A stretch of DNA of 35,264 nucleotides, from contig PLNW01000121.1 of NCBI GenBank assembly GCA_003142855.1, positions 1 to 35,264 of the forward strand. Direction: 5' to 3'. Shown here one piece after another: positions 22,070 through 31,265 of this stretch. The notes under the pieces are model-generated. The model did no database searches. It had not been told where the DNA came from and was given only the letters and a program-made list of their open reading frames with translations. The DNA comes from Myxococcales bacterium (GTDB lineage: Bacteria > Myxococcota_A > Polyangia > Fen-1088). A program made the translations under genes and the position numbers. The first letter of the stretch is position 1. Every line of letters starts with the position of its first letter.

Positions 22070-23113
22070 TCAGATCGCGCCAGGGTGGGCGCGAATCCAC
22101 TCGCGCGTCCGACGAATGCCTTCAGCGAGTCCGACCTTGGGCTTCCAGCCGAGCACCGCCTCAGCTCGCCGGCAGTCGCAAAGCAGCTTGGCGATCTCAG
22201 CCTGCGGATGATCGTGCGGAACACGCTCGATGGGCGAGCCATTTCCCCCGTTCGCCGGATCCGTCACGAGCGCGGCGAGTTCGTTCACGGACAGGTCGCT
22301 GCCTAGGCCGGCATTGAGCACCTCCCCCTCCGCGCGATCGCTAAGCCCTGCAGCCACAATAAACGCCGCAGAGTCCTCGACATAGAGCAGATCGCGTGTT
22401 TGGATGCCGTCGCCCTTCACGAGAAGCGGCTTGCGCGCTAGGTCTCGAGCGATGAAGATGGGAACGACGCCGCCTTCAAGGTTGCTCTTCTGAAAGGGGC
22501 CGTACGTGTTAAATGGTCGCACGACGGTCACGGGAAGCCGGTAGGTCATCCCATATGACAACACCAGGTTCTCGGCCGCGATCTTGCTCGCCGCGTACGG
22601 CGAGCTCGGTCGCAACTGGTGGCTCTCCGAGATACCCCCGGTCTCGGGTGCCGGCGCGTAGACCATGCAGGTGCTCGCGAAGACGACCTTCGGCTTGCGC
22701 TGACGCAGTGACGGTTCGATGTCTAGCAGATGGAACGGTCCCGCCGGGTCGATACCATTGGCCTCGAAGAATTGGAAACGGCAACGCTCGATGATCTCGA
22801 ACGTGCCGACGACGTCATTCACGAACACGGGGCGTGGGGAATCAATGGAGTCCTGCACGCGTATCGACGCCGCCAGGTGAAAGACGACATCAAAGGGCCC
22901 CCGACTGCGCCAAAGCGCTCGCAGACAATCCTCGTCCGCGACGTCGCCGCGGACTGCCGTGAGCCGCTCATCTCCATTGAACTCGTCCAGATTGCTGGGA
23001 CTCGAGTTGCTATAGTTGTCCAGAACGGTGATCTGCGCGTCGCTCCGCTCCAGAAGGCGGCGAACTACCCACCGTCCTATGAAGCCAGCACCACCGGTGA
23101 CCAAGAATCGCAT
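22070..23113 (-). CDS. NAD-dependent epimerase/dehydratase (extended SDR)
   Basis: The 347-residue protein is an extended short-chain dehydrogenase. It has a Rossmann loop FLVTGGAGFIGRWVVRRL, acidic turn VLDNYSN, VFHLAASIRVQDSI, catalytic SSPYAASKIAAENL (Tyr-x3-Lys), PVTVVRPFNTYGPFQ, and GDGIQTRDLLYVEDSA. Such proteins act on NDP-sugars as 4-epimerases, 4,6-dehydratases or decarboxylases; the exact reaction cannot be decided here. The internal loop ending with RCRFQFFEANGID is unusual. The first Met of the longer frame at 23167 is rejected because the Rossmann strand begins at MRFLVTGG (23113). It precedes pseC by 14 nt, so it may supply another sugar of the repeat. Confidence 0.8.
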   Translation of the reverse strand: MRFLVTGGAGFIGRWVVRRLLERSDAQITVLDNYSNSSPSNLDEFNGDERLTAVRGDVADEDCLRALWRSRGPFDVVFHLAASIRVQDSIDSPRPVFVNDVVGTFEIIERCRFQFFEANGIDPAGPFHLLDIEPSLRQRKPKVVFASTCMVYAPAPETGGISESHQLRPSSPYAASKIAAENLVLSYGMTYRLPVTVVRPFNTYGPFQKSNLEGGVVPIFIARDLARKPLLVKGDGIQTRDLLYVEDSAAFIVAAGLSDRAEGEVLNAGLGSDLSVNELAALVTDPANGGNGSPIERVPHDHPQAEIAKLLCDCRRAEAVLGWKPKVGLAEGIRRTREWIRAHPGAI

Positions 23114-23236
23114 GGGTCTTCCTCCAAGGTTACCAGCGCTGCGCCGATGGCTCGGCAAAAGCACCAAACTAGTGGGAAACGTGCCCGCCGTGAAACCATG
23201 GCTGGTTCAAGGAGCCGCCTTTGCTTGCGGACCTGG

Positions 23237-24316
23237 TCAGAATCGGTCCTTGGCAAGCTCACCTCTGAGAATCTCCAGAACGGCAGCCTTTGGAAGCGGC
23301 GGAACGGCACTGGAAACAAACGTATTCTTCACCCACTTCGGATCATCAGGATAGTTGCCGGGTCCTAGCTGTTCCTGTTGGGGGAGTCCGAGGACACTTA
23401 GCGTGCCTTCCTCAATGAAAGGGAGCACGATCAGCAAACGCTCTGTTTCTAGGCAGCGCGATACCTCGTGCTCCGAGATGAGTTCCTCGTACGGCTTTTC
23501 TCCAGGCCGTCGACCGATTTCCTCATATTTCAACTCTCGCCGGGGCGCTAGAAGCTCACCCAAAGCGTCGATGAGGTCTCCAAGTTGCATCGCGCGCATC
23601 TTCGGGACGAAGACCTCGCCACCGCACGAAACGAGCAGTGCGGAGAGAAGTAGGTCGACCGCTTCGTCAGCGGTCATGAAGAATCGAGTCATGTCGCGCT
23701 CGGTGACCGTAAGAGCCATACCGGCCTCGATTTGGCGCTTGAACAATGCCACCGCGCTCCCAGACGAGCCGAGAACATTACCGAACCGAGTCGAGCAAAA
23801 GATGGTTCGTGCCTTCCCACGAAAGAGGTTGCCCGCTGCAACGAGCCGCTCACCGACGAATTTACATCCGCCCATGACGTTCGTGGGATTGACTGCCTTG
23901 TCTGACGACGTGAACACGAACCTCTCAACGTTTGCGTCGATTGCGCACTCAACCAACCCCTGTAGGGCGATTAGGTTCGAATTGACCACCTCGAAGGGGT
24001 TGTATTCACCGAGGCCAACGTGCTTCAGGGCAGCGGCATGGAAAACATAATCGACACCTTGGATGGCGCGCGCCATTCGGGTCCGATCGCGAATATCCCC
24101 GAGCAACACGCGGATCGGCCCACAGTCCTTGTGCCTGACCTGCAGGTAGAAGGTGCGCTCCTCATCGTGATCCAGGAGGCGTAGCGCAGCGGGCTTGTAG
24201 CGCAGCAACCGCTCTGTCAGTACCCGGCCGATACTCCCAGCCGCACCTGTCACGAGCACTGACTTGCCATCGAGGGTCTGGTGTAGTCGGGCGTCAAGGT
24301 TTGCGAGCAAGCTCAC
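23237..24316 (-). CDS. UDP-GlcNAc 4,6-dehydratase-like SDR (CapD/WbpM type)
   Basis: The 359-residue soluble protein is a polysaccharide-biosynthesis dehydratase. It has VLVTGAAGSIGRVLTERLL (NADP loop, residues 21-38), RVLLGDIRDRTRM, FHAAALKHVGLGEYNPFEVV, TSSDKAVNPTNVMGGCK with Asp139-Lys140, Met148 and Lys152, and RFGNVLGSSGSA. The active-site signature is the Met-x3-Lys form of WbpM/PglF/CapD-type enzymes; H. pylori-type PseB has Tyr-x3-Lys (LYGATK). It may start the Pse route here, or make a D-configured 4-keto sugar for another residue. The start is GTG 24316. It is separated from the upstream glycosyltransferase gene by 236 bases containing a gene remnant. Confidence 0.83.
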   Translation of the reverse strand: MSLLANLDARLHQTLDGKSVLVTGAAGSIGRVLTERLLRYKPAALRLLDHDEERTFYLQVRHKDCGPIRVLLGDIRDRTRMARAIQGVDYVFHAAALKHVGLGEYNPFEVVNSNLIALQGLVECAIDANVERFVFTSSDKAVNPTNVMGGCKFVGERLVAAGNLFRGKARTIFCSTRFGNVLGSSGSAVALFKRQIEAGMALTVTERDMTRFFMTADEAVDLLLSALLVSCGGEVFVPKMRAMQLGDLIDALGELLAPRRELKYEEIGRRPGEKPYEELISEHEVSRCLETERLLIVLPFIEEGTLSVLGLPQQEQLGPGNYPDDPKWVKNTFVSSAVPPLPKAAVLEILRGELAKDRF

Positions 24317-24492
24317 CTCTCATTCGGGCGGAAGGCCACAGGAGTCCAGGACAAATAGACGACCGTGACCCACGATTGGAGGTCGACGCGAGGCAGGTAC
24401 GGAGTTGCAGACCACCGACATTGTCTTCAGCCTTTTCGAGCCCACGACACTACCATGTTTGTCTCACGCCAGTGTACCGTATTTGCTCTGAA
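24317..24492. other. Gap upstream of the dehydratase
   Basis: No gene or clear promoter is seen. With the tail remnant at 24493-24552 it forms the largest gap within the minus-strand series. Confidence 0.4.
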
Positions 24493-24552
24493 TCACTGGC
24501 GTGGCACCTCTACCCGGAAGCCTAGCGCTTCAAGCACGGACAAGTACCACTG
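24493..24552 (-). pseudogene. Duplicated C-terminal tail of a CgeB-like glycosyltransferase
   Basis: Directly after the stop of the glycosyltransferase gene, still in its frame, come 19 codons reading YLSVLEALGFRVEVPRQ followed by TGA. The same YLSVLEALGFRV block occurs 30 codons earlier inside the intact gene. The two nucleotide copies differ at several, mostly third-position sites. It is either a diverged tandem duplication or the last piece of a paralogous gene removed by recombination. Confidence 0.7.
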
Positions 24553-25773
24553 CTACGGATTCATCTCCCCGACTAGTCTGACCTTAGGGCATGGCTCGTC
24601 TACGCGGAAGCCTAGAGCTTCAAGTACGGATAAGTACCGCTGGCTCCATCGGTGTTCCCTTCGACATCGTTCGTACGCTAGTGCCGCCAGCCTTCTGCCA
24701 GCAGACGGTGTCCGAAGCAGGAACCGCGTGATCTCCAGCAACTCGTCCAGCGAGTGCCAACACAGAATCTCGCGGCCGACATCGAAGTGCCGGGCAAGAT
24801 CGGCGTTGTAAGTTGTCACATAGGCGCCTCCTCGCAGCGCCGGCAGCTCGAAGTCTCTGCCCTTCACATTCGTGATCTGCGACGAGTACCCGATTCCCCC
24901 GTGTCCGAGGCATATGGCGCTGCGCCTAACAATGCTGCGCACCTCTGCGCGAGTTGGCACGCGACCCCAACCCTTCCCGAACGGTCGCACGATAATCCCG
25001 TGGCGCGCTAGGTATCGGACCATTTCCAGGCGATGACCGTAAGCAGTTCCGATGAATGTCACACCCAGGTCCATCGAATCGACCTCTCCGACGCCATCTT
25101 CAACATTGCACCCCTCGGGGAGGTAGATCGCACGCCCGCCTTCCGCCTCGACCCACGACGTCGACACGCTCGCAGACGTCCACCACAGGTCGAAGGCTTC
25201 GACCAACCCGAGCGAGCCAGCGTTCTGTCCACCGACGTCGCCACAGTCCCATGAGTTCTTGTCATCCAGGCTAAGGTTGACCGTCGGAACGCCGCTGCTT
25301 TCGATATGACGAATCGTATCAGCCATGACGTGCAGACCCTGAACATATGCCAAGACCCAGTCGACTCGCCTGGTATGGTGAGCCTCGCGAAACGCTTCGA
25401 GAAGCTCTCCGTTCATTCGCCGCCGCCAGGCGACGATATCCTTCACATTTGCATTTCCGTCAGGAAAGGATCGGGCGTAGTCATAGCGTGTAACGGGCCC
25501 AAGCATTTCCAAACCAGGCATAAGTTCGTCGTGCCACGACCACGCCGGAATGATTGCGAAGGTGTGGATCGAACCAACTGTTTTCGTCCCGTCAAATCGG
25601 CGCAGCCGGGAATTCGCAGGGGGACACTGTTGTGCGTACCTTTCCCTGATTCTCCGGTAGCCATCTTCCTGCTGCAGCCGTCGACAATAAGCGTGTGCCG
25701 CCTCCCCAAGCCTAGTGCTATCGACAGCAGTTCGAAGTGCGTTTCTTACCCTCCACACCAGGTTTTCAATCAT
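24553..25773 (-). CDS. CgeB-like glycosyltransferase
   Basis: The 406-residue protein resembles the CgeB/Glyco_trans_1_2 group of GT-B glycosyltransferases. It has FAIIPAWSWHDELMPGLEML at the start, VPTVNLSLDDKNSWDC, VTFIGTAYGHRLEMVRYL, IVRPFGKGWGRVPT, SSQITNVKGRDFELPALRGG (the typical R-x-FE-x3-AGG block), and HWSQRYL-like HRWSQRYLSVLEALGF at the end. It probably adds a sugar to the repeat unit. The start ATG 25773 follows 14 nt after the wzy stop; the longer frame overlapping wzy is rejected. The C-terminus may be a recombined hybrid, given the duplicated tail just downstream. Confidence 0.78.
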   Translation of the reverse strand: MIENLVWRVRNALRTAVDSTRLGEAAHAYCRRLQQEDGYRRIRERYAQQCPPANSRLRRFDGTKTVGSIHTFAIIPAWSWHDELMPGLEMLGPVTRYDYARSFPDGNANVKDIVAWRRRMNGELLEAFREAHHTRRVDWVLAYVQGLHVMADTIRHIESSGVPTVNLSLDDKNSWDCGDVGGQNAGSLGLVEAFDLWWTSASVSTSWVEAEGGRAIYLPEGCNVEDGVGEVDSMDLGVTFIGTAYGHRLEMVRYLARHGIIVRPFGKGWGRVPTRAEVRSIVRRSAICLGHGGIGYSSQITNVKGRDFELPALRGGAYVTTYNADLARHFDVGREILCWHSLDELLEITRFLLRTPSAGRRLAALAYERCRREHRWSQRYLSVLEALGFRVDEPCPKVRLVGEMNP

Positions 25774-25787
25774 ATTGTCATCGAGTC

Positions 25788-27092
25788 CTATCTTCCATTG
25801 CCCACTTCTTGTACTCGAAACAGTTGGCGTCTCTCGGCCAGACTCGAAAGGACCTTGTACACTGCTGCGACCAGCAATCCATTGATGGCGCCTCGTGCGA
25901 CCTGCGCAAACCCATATCCGTAGCCCATAAGGAACGATGGTGCGAACTGCGAGAGCATCATGAGCCAAAAGGGACTGGCTCGACATTTCTTGTCGACGAC
26001 GAAACAGAAGAACGATAACACAGTCGTCATCACCACCACGCAGATGAAACCGCCATTCCAGTAGAATTCACCTAGAACGAAGATGCCCCCACCGTGAACG
26101 AAATGATCGGCCAATTCCCATGCGGCCTCTATGGAACGCTTCAAGCCGAGTGCCTTGAGAAGGAACGATGGCTTGAAGGTGTACTCGATGACATTGTAAA
26201 TCGACCTCCATTGGCGGGAGAATCCCGCATCGTACATTGTGATGCACTCAAGTAAATGGGCTGCATACTGGGATGAATTTGCGGCGCTCTCCAGGCCCTC
26301 TGCAGTCTGATCACGTGCGGCCTCTTGCTCGGCCGCATTCTTGACGACGGCGACGAGGCTGCCCACGGCGTCCTCGTGCATTCTGTCCCGTGCGGCTCGT
26401 ACCGTAAACGAGATGGCCACTATGCCGAGTAGGGCAACCGCAACCCTAACCGTGTTTCGCAGCCGTTTCTCCGCTCCCGTGTGAGGCAGAATCATTAGCG
26501 CCCCTGCTAGAAGGTAACCCGTGGACGGGCCAGTTCCGCCTTGGAGGTAGCCAGTCAGCGCAACAATCAAGAACATGAGCAGGAAGGCTTTTCGAGCGGT
26601 GATGAGGGACAGGAGCCGCCGACGCGTGAGCTCGTAAAAGGCCAGGGAGAGAACGAGTGCCTGCCCCCCGCCTCCCACGCTCATGTCGTAGCGCACTTCT
26701 TGCCCAACCGAGTATGCACCAGTGAATATCGTACTAATCGAGCCAGAAGCCAAGACTACATAAATGGCGATTGCAACCAACACGGGTCGAGGAACGGCAG
26801 GAGCGTCCGGACCTATGCGAATACGGCGCCGAGCGGAGATAAGCGTAAACCCCACAAGACTCGCGAGTGAAATGGCCATGATCGCAAAGGCGGTCAATAG
26901 ATTCTCTTCGGAAAAGACGTAGACTGGCAGAAGCCGTTGTGAAGCCGGCGGGCCGTATCGCTCAATCGTGGCCAGTGCGGAGGAAACGAGCATGTTGTTG
27001 CCTGCCAGACTGAGGGTGCAGACACGGAGCTGGTATAGGGCAACTACCACCACGACGGCGTTCCCGAGCGTCAGTAGATCGAAGCCGTTCAT
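25788..27092 (-). CDS. wzy: Putative O-antigen/exopolysaccharide polymerase (Wzy-like)
   Basis: The 434-residue protein is highly hydrophobic with about ten membrane segments (for example LASLVGFTLI, VLVAIAIYVVLASGS, AFLLMFLIVALTGYL, VAVALLGIVAISFTV, VVVMTTVLSFFCFVV). A long hydrophilic loop lies at about residues 230-330, typical of Wzy polymerases that join lipid-linked repeat units in the periplasm. Wzy proteins share little sequence, so the call rests on topology and position between wzc and a glycosyltransferase in a cluster that has wzx. ATG 27092 is 18 nt after the wzc stop. An O-acetylase or ligase is a less likely alternative. Confidence 0.7.
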   Translation of the reverse strand: MNGFDLLTLGNAVVVVVALYQLRVCTLSLAGNNMLVSSALATIERYGPPASQRLLPVYVFSEENLLTAFAIMAISLASLVGFTLISARRRIRIGPDAPAVPRPVLVAIAIYVVLASGSISTIFTGAYSVGQEVRYDMSVGGGGQALVLSLAFYELTRRRLLSLITARKAFLLMFLIVALTGYLQGGTGPSTGYLLAGALMILPHTGAEKRLRNTVRVAVALLGIVAISFTVRAARDRMHEDAVGSLVAVVKNAAEQEAARDQTAEGLESAANSSQYAAHLLECITMYDAGFSRQWRSIYNVIEYTFKPSFLLKALGLKRSIEAAWELADHFVHGGGIFVLGEFYWNGGFICVVVMTTVLSFFCFVVDKKCRASPFWLMMLSQFAPSFLMGYGYGFAQVARGAINGLLVAAVYKVLSSLAERRQLFRVQEVGNGR

Positions 27093-27110
27093 TGCCGCAA
27101 ACCCCTAGCG

Positions 27111-29252
27111 CTAAGCTGTGCGGTAGTACCTGCCGTAGGGCGCATAATACGGATAGCCGTATCCACCACCCTTGCGGTCGGTCTGGTTGATGACCAGTCC
27201 AAGAATGCGGGCGCGGGCGTCTGTAAGCTGTCGGCACGCGTATGAGGCTGCCTCCCGTGTAGTGTGTCCGGCACGAAGCACCAGGATCACGCCATCGACC
27301 AAGTTGCCGAGAATCGCAGGATCCGTGACCGGTGCCGTCGGCGGAGAATCTAGCACTACGCGATCATAGTCTTTCCCGCATTGCGCGAGAATTTCGCGGA
27401 AGCGATCGGTATGTAGCAACTCGGCAGGATTCGGCGGCGTCGGACCGCAAGGTAGGACGTCGAGGTTGGGGACCACGCTATGGCAGATCACGTCCTGCAG
27501 CGAGGCATCCCCGAGGATGACGTTCGAAACGCCTCGATCAGACTTGAGTCCAAACGAGCGATGAATTCGGGGCTTCCGCATATCGGTATCAACCAATAGG
27601 ACACGCGCCCCAGCCTGCGCCATCGCAATTGCAATGCTTATCGCAGCCGTGGTCTTGCCGTCCTGTGGGCCAGGGCTGGTTACGGCCAACATAGCGACCT
27701 CCTTCTGAGCCGACAAGAACATGAGGTTGGTGCGTATCGACCGACACGCCTCGGCCGCCATACTGGAGGGATCTTTGAATACCGCCAAGTCGCGCTCAGG
27801 AGCGTCCTCTATCAAATGTGTTTTGGCCTGCGACAACATTGGCAGAAACCCAAGCACAGGTGCCCCCACCAGTTCTTCAGCGGCCTCTGCGGTCTTGATG
27901 GTATTGTCGAGCGCCTCCACTACCAAAGCGGCCAGTAGGCCAAGAAGGAGCCCGATTATGAGGCCCACTGTCAAGTTGAAGGACAGCCGAGGGCTGACAG
28001 GCCGGCGGGGCGTTATCGCCCGGTCAAGGATACGAACGTTGTTTGCGCGCAATACCCCGGTAAGGTCAATTTCTTTGTGTCGCTGCGAAACCAGGCCATA
28101 GACCTTGGCATCATTCTCCGCATCGCGCGAAAGCGGCTTGTACTGCGTTTCCAGTTTGGACCACTCCAGCGCCTGTTGCTTCTCCTGCTGCATCCATTTC
28201 GCTAGCGATGTTTCAGTGTCCACGATAGCCTGATATCGCTTGTCGAAGGCCCTGAGCACATTGTCCAGCTCCTTGCTGTAGTCGCGCTGGATCGCCTCAA
28301 GTTGCTTCTGGATGTTATCGATCTTCGGGTGCTTCTCACCGTACCTGGATTCCAGGTCGGCTCTCATCTTCAAGAGGTCCAGATAATTCTCCCTCAGCTT
28401 CTGGACGACTGGGTTGTCCCGGATCTCGGGCAGACTCTCCTTCTCGCTCAGCTCACTCTTCGCCGCGATGATTAGCTTGCGAATCGAATCCATTTCGATT
28501 CGCCTAGCCTTGACGTCGCCCAGCTTCTGGTTGATTGTTTGTACGTTCTGGCGGCTCATGCCTTGCTTGTCGTCAAGCCCAACATCGAGCAGGTTATGAT
28601 CCTTCTTGAACTGGTAGAGTTCCAATTCTGACTTCTCAAGGCGCTTGCGCAGATCGACCGTCTGCTCTGCGAGCCAGCTACCTGCGGAATGCGCGCCCTC
28701 AAGCTTATAGTCGAGATTCCTTTCGATGTACGTGTCAGCGAAGGCGTTTGCCAACCTCGTCGCTCGCTCAGCGTTGGTGTCCTTCACGATGATGTTGGCT
28801 ATGCGCGACTGCTTGACCCCTACGACACGAGTCTGGAGCAGCAGGCTGTCGACAAGGTCCCTGGGACTGGCGCCTTGCGCGGTGTCCGTTGATTGCTTGA
28901 ACCCCGAATCCTGTTCCAGCCCAGTACGATCCACCACCCTTTGCGCGATTTCTCTCGATCGGATGATGCGGAATTGAGTTTCGTAGAAATCATACGAAGC
29001 CCACCCTCCTGGCCCCATCTCGGTCAGTTCCTTCACGCCCTCCAACACTTGGGGTGTGGTAGACTCTATAATGATCGAGCAAGTTGCCTCGAAGATCTTC
29101 GGTTGCCGCACGGTCCAGACGAAGACCCCGGCCAGAGTGAGAACCAGCAGCCCCGCCGTCACCCGCCAGCGCTTGCCCAGAAGGTTAATGTAGTGCCGGA
29201 GCTCGCGGGTGGTGCCGGGGATCTTTGAGGGTGATGCGGGTACAGTTTCCAT
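27111..29252 (-). CDS. wzc: Wzc-type chain-length regulator with BY-kinase domain
   Basis: The 713-residue inner-membrane protein has a Wzz domain between TM1 (about 31-48) and TM2 (about 425-446), with a predicted coiled-coil region (about 200-390) and GNVR-like end. A cytoplasmic tyrosine kinase follows: Walker A SPGPQDGKTTAA (526-537), Walker A' LLVDTDMRKPR (552-562), Walker B VVLDSPPTAPVTD (632-644). The tail YGYPYYAPYGRYY carries seven tyrosines (698-710), the usual autophosphorylation cluster. It controls chain length and polymerisation with Wzy. It heads the minus-strand series wzc-wzy-GT-dehydratase-SDR-pseC. No separate Wza export or phosphatase gene is in the window. Confidence 0.93.
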   Translation of the reverse strand: METVPASPSKIPGTTRELRHYINLLGKRWRVTAGLLVLTLAGVFVWTVRQPKIFEATCSIIIESTTPQVLEGVKELTEMGPGGWASYDFYETQFRIIRSREIAQRVVDRTGLEQDSGFKQSTDTAQGASPRDLVDSLLLQTRVVGVKQSRIANIIVKDTNAERATRLANAFADTYIERNLDYKLEGAHSAGSWLAEQTVDLRKRLEKSELELYQFKKDHNLLDVGLDDKQGMSRQNVQTINQKLGDVKARRIEMDSIRKLIIAAKSELSEKESLPEIRDNPVVQKLRENYLDLLKMRADLESRYGEKHPKIDNIQKQLEAIQRDYSKELDNVLRAFDKRYQAIVDTETSLAKWMQQEKQQALEWSKLETQYKPLSRDAENDAKVYGLVSQRHKEIDLTGVLRANNVRILDRAITPRRPVSPRLSFNLTVGLIIGLLLGLLAALVVEALDNTIKTAEAAEELVGAPVLGFLPMLSQAKTHLIEDAPERDLAVFKDPSSMAAEACRSIRTNLMFLSAQKEVAMLAVTSPGPQDGKTTAAISIAIAMAQAGARVLLVDTDMRKPRIHRSFGLKSDRGVSNVILGDASLQDVICHSVVPNLDVLPCGPTPPNPAELLHTDRFREILAQCGKDYDRVVLDSPPTAPVTDPAILGNLVDGVILVLRAGHTTREAASYACRQLTDARARILGLVINQTDRKGGGYGYPYYAPYGRYYRTA

Positions 29253-29643
29253 CGAAGAGGTGAAGGCTAGCCGGAAGCGGCGACTGTCGCAACGATGCGA
29301 AACCTGCGTTTCAAACTATCTGGGTGGTTGGACGCCCCTGCGACTCGCGGGGCTTCCATCGCGCGCTGCGCTGTGCGGTCGTCAACGTACCGCGTGAAGA
29401 GTGTCTCGCAGCGGCAGCGCATTATGCCAGAAGAAGCAACTTGAAGAGCTCATCGCGTCGTAAGTACACTTTCCTCGTTTCGAAGCACTTTCGCGGTCTT
29501 GTAGGGCGTGATGATGGCGATAGGCGCGGCGGTGAAGCTCGCCATACGGAGCGTGTCGGCCGAGACAGAAACGACTACGCCATTGCAATCTGGGTCCCAC
29601 AGACTTGCGCGCCGAGGCGGATCCTGGATCATAGCGTGTACTC
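29253..29643. other. Divergent intergenic region wzc/wzx
   Basis: This 391-base stretch separates divergently read wzc and wzx and must contain promoters for both directions. I cannot assign a confident -35/-10 pair and find no JUMPStart-like ops motif (GGCGGTAG). A 60-codon frame on the minus strand (29450-29632) has no recognisable homology and no ribosome site. Confidence 0.4.
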
Positions 29644-31188
29644 ATGAGTGATCCCCGTCCCGCGGTCAACGAGCCTCCCACCCCGGGGCGGACCCGCGCG
29701 GCACTCGTTTCACTCATCACGAGCTACACTGGCACTGCAATTGCGATGGTCAAAGGCGTCGTCCTCGTCCCCCTCTACCTTCACAAGTTCGGCGTAGATG
29801 TCTATGGAGCGTTTCTTGCCTCGGCCAATGTGATCGGCTTGATAGGCGTTGTCGATTTCGGTATTAGCGCGGTGCTCTACCAGCGTTTAGCAGCCGCGTG
29901 GGGGGCACGAGATCGTTTGCTGTTTAGGCGCCTAACGGGCGCAGCAATCTTGCTTGTACCGGGCCTAGTCGCGCTTATGGTTCTGACGGGCGTACTTCTT
30001 GCCCCGTACGTTCCGGACTTGGTCAAGGCCCCTGGGCGCGCACACGCAGCACTGACACTGACTTTCATACTCACTGCCGCCGGCGCAGGTGTTACAGTTG
30101 CGACAACGAATCTCGTCGCGGTGGCGTCCGCTTGGCAACGCACCGAGGTCGTGGCGGCCGCACGGCTTGGTGCCCAGCTCGTTGAAATCGTTGTAATCGT
30201 GGCCGGCCTCCTCGGTGGTCTGGGCGTTGTGGCATTGGGGCTGGCTTCCGTTGTAGGGGCCTCAGTAGGCCTGACCATAGGAATCGTTTGGACCGTAGTG
30301 GTGTGGCGCGCAATGGGGATGGCCCGCCCAAGGTCGAACTTTGCGGACGTTGCCGATCTTATCCATACCACCGTACCCATGATGCTCAGCCGCATCGTCC
30401 TGCAGATCGGATCCAACTTGGAAGTAGCACTGGTTTCCAGGCTGGTAAGTCCTGTCGCGGCTGCAGTCTACTCAATAACCGAAAGGATCTTGAGGGTTGC
30501 TATTGGCCTCGTTAATCCTATTGCGGGATCGGTACTGAGTGGGCTGTCCCATCTTGTCGGCGAACGAGGTGTCAGCGCTGCCAGGAAGCCCGCACGCGAG
30601 ATCATTGCCGTCTGGTCATTGGTTGTGGCTGCGGTGCTGCCGGCCATTGTGGCCCTCAATCATGACTTCACCGTACTTTGGGTCGGACGGGAGAACTACG
30701 GCGGTCCGGCCCTCAACGCCCTGCTCTGTGCCGCAGCCATTCTTGGTTCGCGGGAGTTCGTTTCTTCAATAGTTCTGACAGCCACGGGGGCGATCAGTAC
30801 TGTGGCGTGGATCGGAACATTTGAGATGGCGCTTCGCATTGTGTTGATCTACGTCGCGCTTCGTCTCGTGGGTGTGCTGGGCATGCCCGCGACATCCTCT
30901 GCCGTTTCTGTGATATGTCTCATCTTCTATGCGTGGTTCGTCAACAACAAGCTAGATATCCGGGGATGGGATCGTTGGCAGTTTCAGCTCGCCGGCATGA
31001 TTTCCGTGACCGTTTCTTTCCTGCTTGGAATTGCGGAGATCCCCGCGCTACCCGTGGCGAGGACGTGGACGGCTCTAGTGCTCAAGGGATCTCTTGTCGG
31101 CTGTGGCCACCTTGCCATCGCTCTTCTGCTAAACCCGGCAGGACGCACGGCCATTCTGAGACGGTTGGGACGTAACCAGAAGCTCTGA
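29644..31188 (+). CDS. wzx: Wzx-type polysaccharide flippase
   Basis: The 514-residue protein is a MATE/MOP-fold flippase. It has twelve or more hydrophobic segments, beginning ALVSLITSYTGTAIAMVKGV, then VLVPLYLHKFGVDVYGAFLA, the conserved N-terminal pattern of Wzx/RfbX/PST-family proteins. Later come TVPMMLSRIVLQIGSNLEVA and SVLSGLSHLVGERG. It translocates undecaprenyl-diphosphate-linked repeat units across the inner membrane. ATG 29644 has no obvious ribosome site; homology begins by about residue 18 so the start could only shift slightly. It is the only plus-strand gene between the wzc series and the methyltransferase. Confidence 0.88.
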   Translation: MSDPRPAVNEPPTPGRTRAALVSLITSYTGTAIAMVKGVVLVPLYLHKFGVDVYGAFLASANVIGLIGVVDFGISAVLYQRLAAAWGARDRLLFRRLTGAAILLVPGLVALMVLTGVLLAPYVPDLVKAPGRAHAALTLTFILTAAGAGVTVATTNLVAVASAWQRTEVVAAARLGAQLVEIVVIVAGLLGGLGVVALGLASVVGASVGLTIGIVWTVVVWRAMGMARPRSNFADVADLIHTTVPMMLSRIVLQIGSNLEVALVSRLVSPVAAAVYSITERILRVAIGLVNPIAGSVLSGLSHLVGERGVSAARKPAREIIAVWSLVVAAVLPAIVALNHDFTVLWVGRENYGGPALNALLCAAAILGSREFVSSIVLTATGAISTVAWIGTFEMALRIVLIYVALRLVGVLGMPATSSAVSVICLIFYAWFVNNKLDIRGWDRWQFQLAGMISVTVSFLLGIAEIPALPVARTWTALVLKGSLVGCGHLAIALLLNPAGRTAILRRLGRNQKL

Positions 31189-31241
31189 AGGTTTCCAGGC
31201 AGCCGGCGAAACGATCTGCAGGGCAGGGAGCCAACCTGTCG

Positions 31242-31257
31242 CTTGCAAGCTTGCAAG
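31242..31257. repeat. Perfect 16-bp palindrome between convergent genes
   Basis: CTTGCAAGCTTGCAAG is self-complementary and lies between the ends of wzx and the convergent methyltransferase gene. It lacks a T-run, so a terminator role is uncertain. Confidence 0.5.
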
Positions 31258-31265
31258 GGTGGCTG

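Noticed and set aside
29253..29643. JUMPStart/ops element in the wzc-wzx region
   Set aside because: No GGCGGTAG motif is present in the intergenic sequence.
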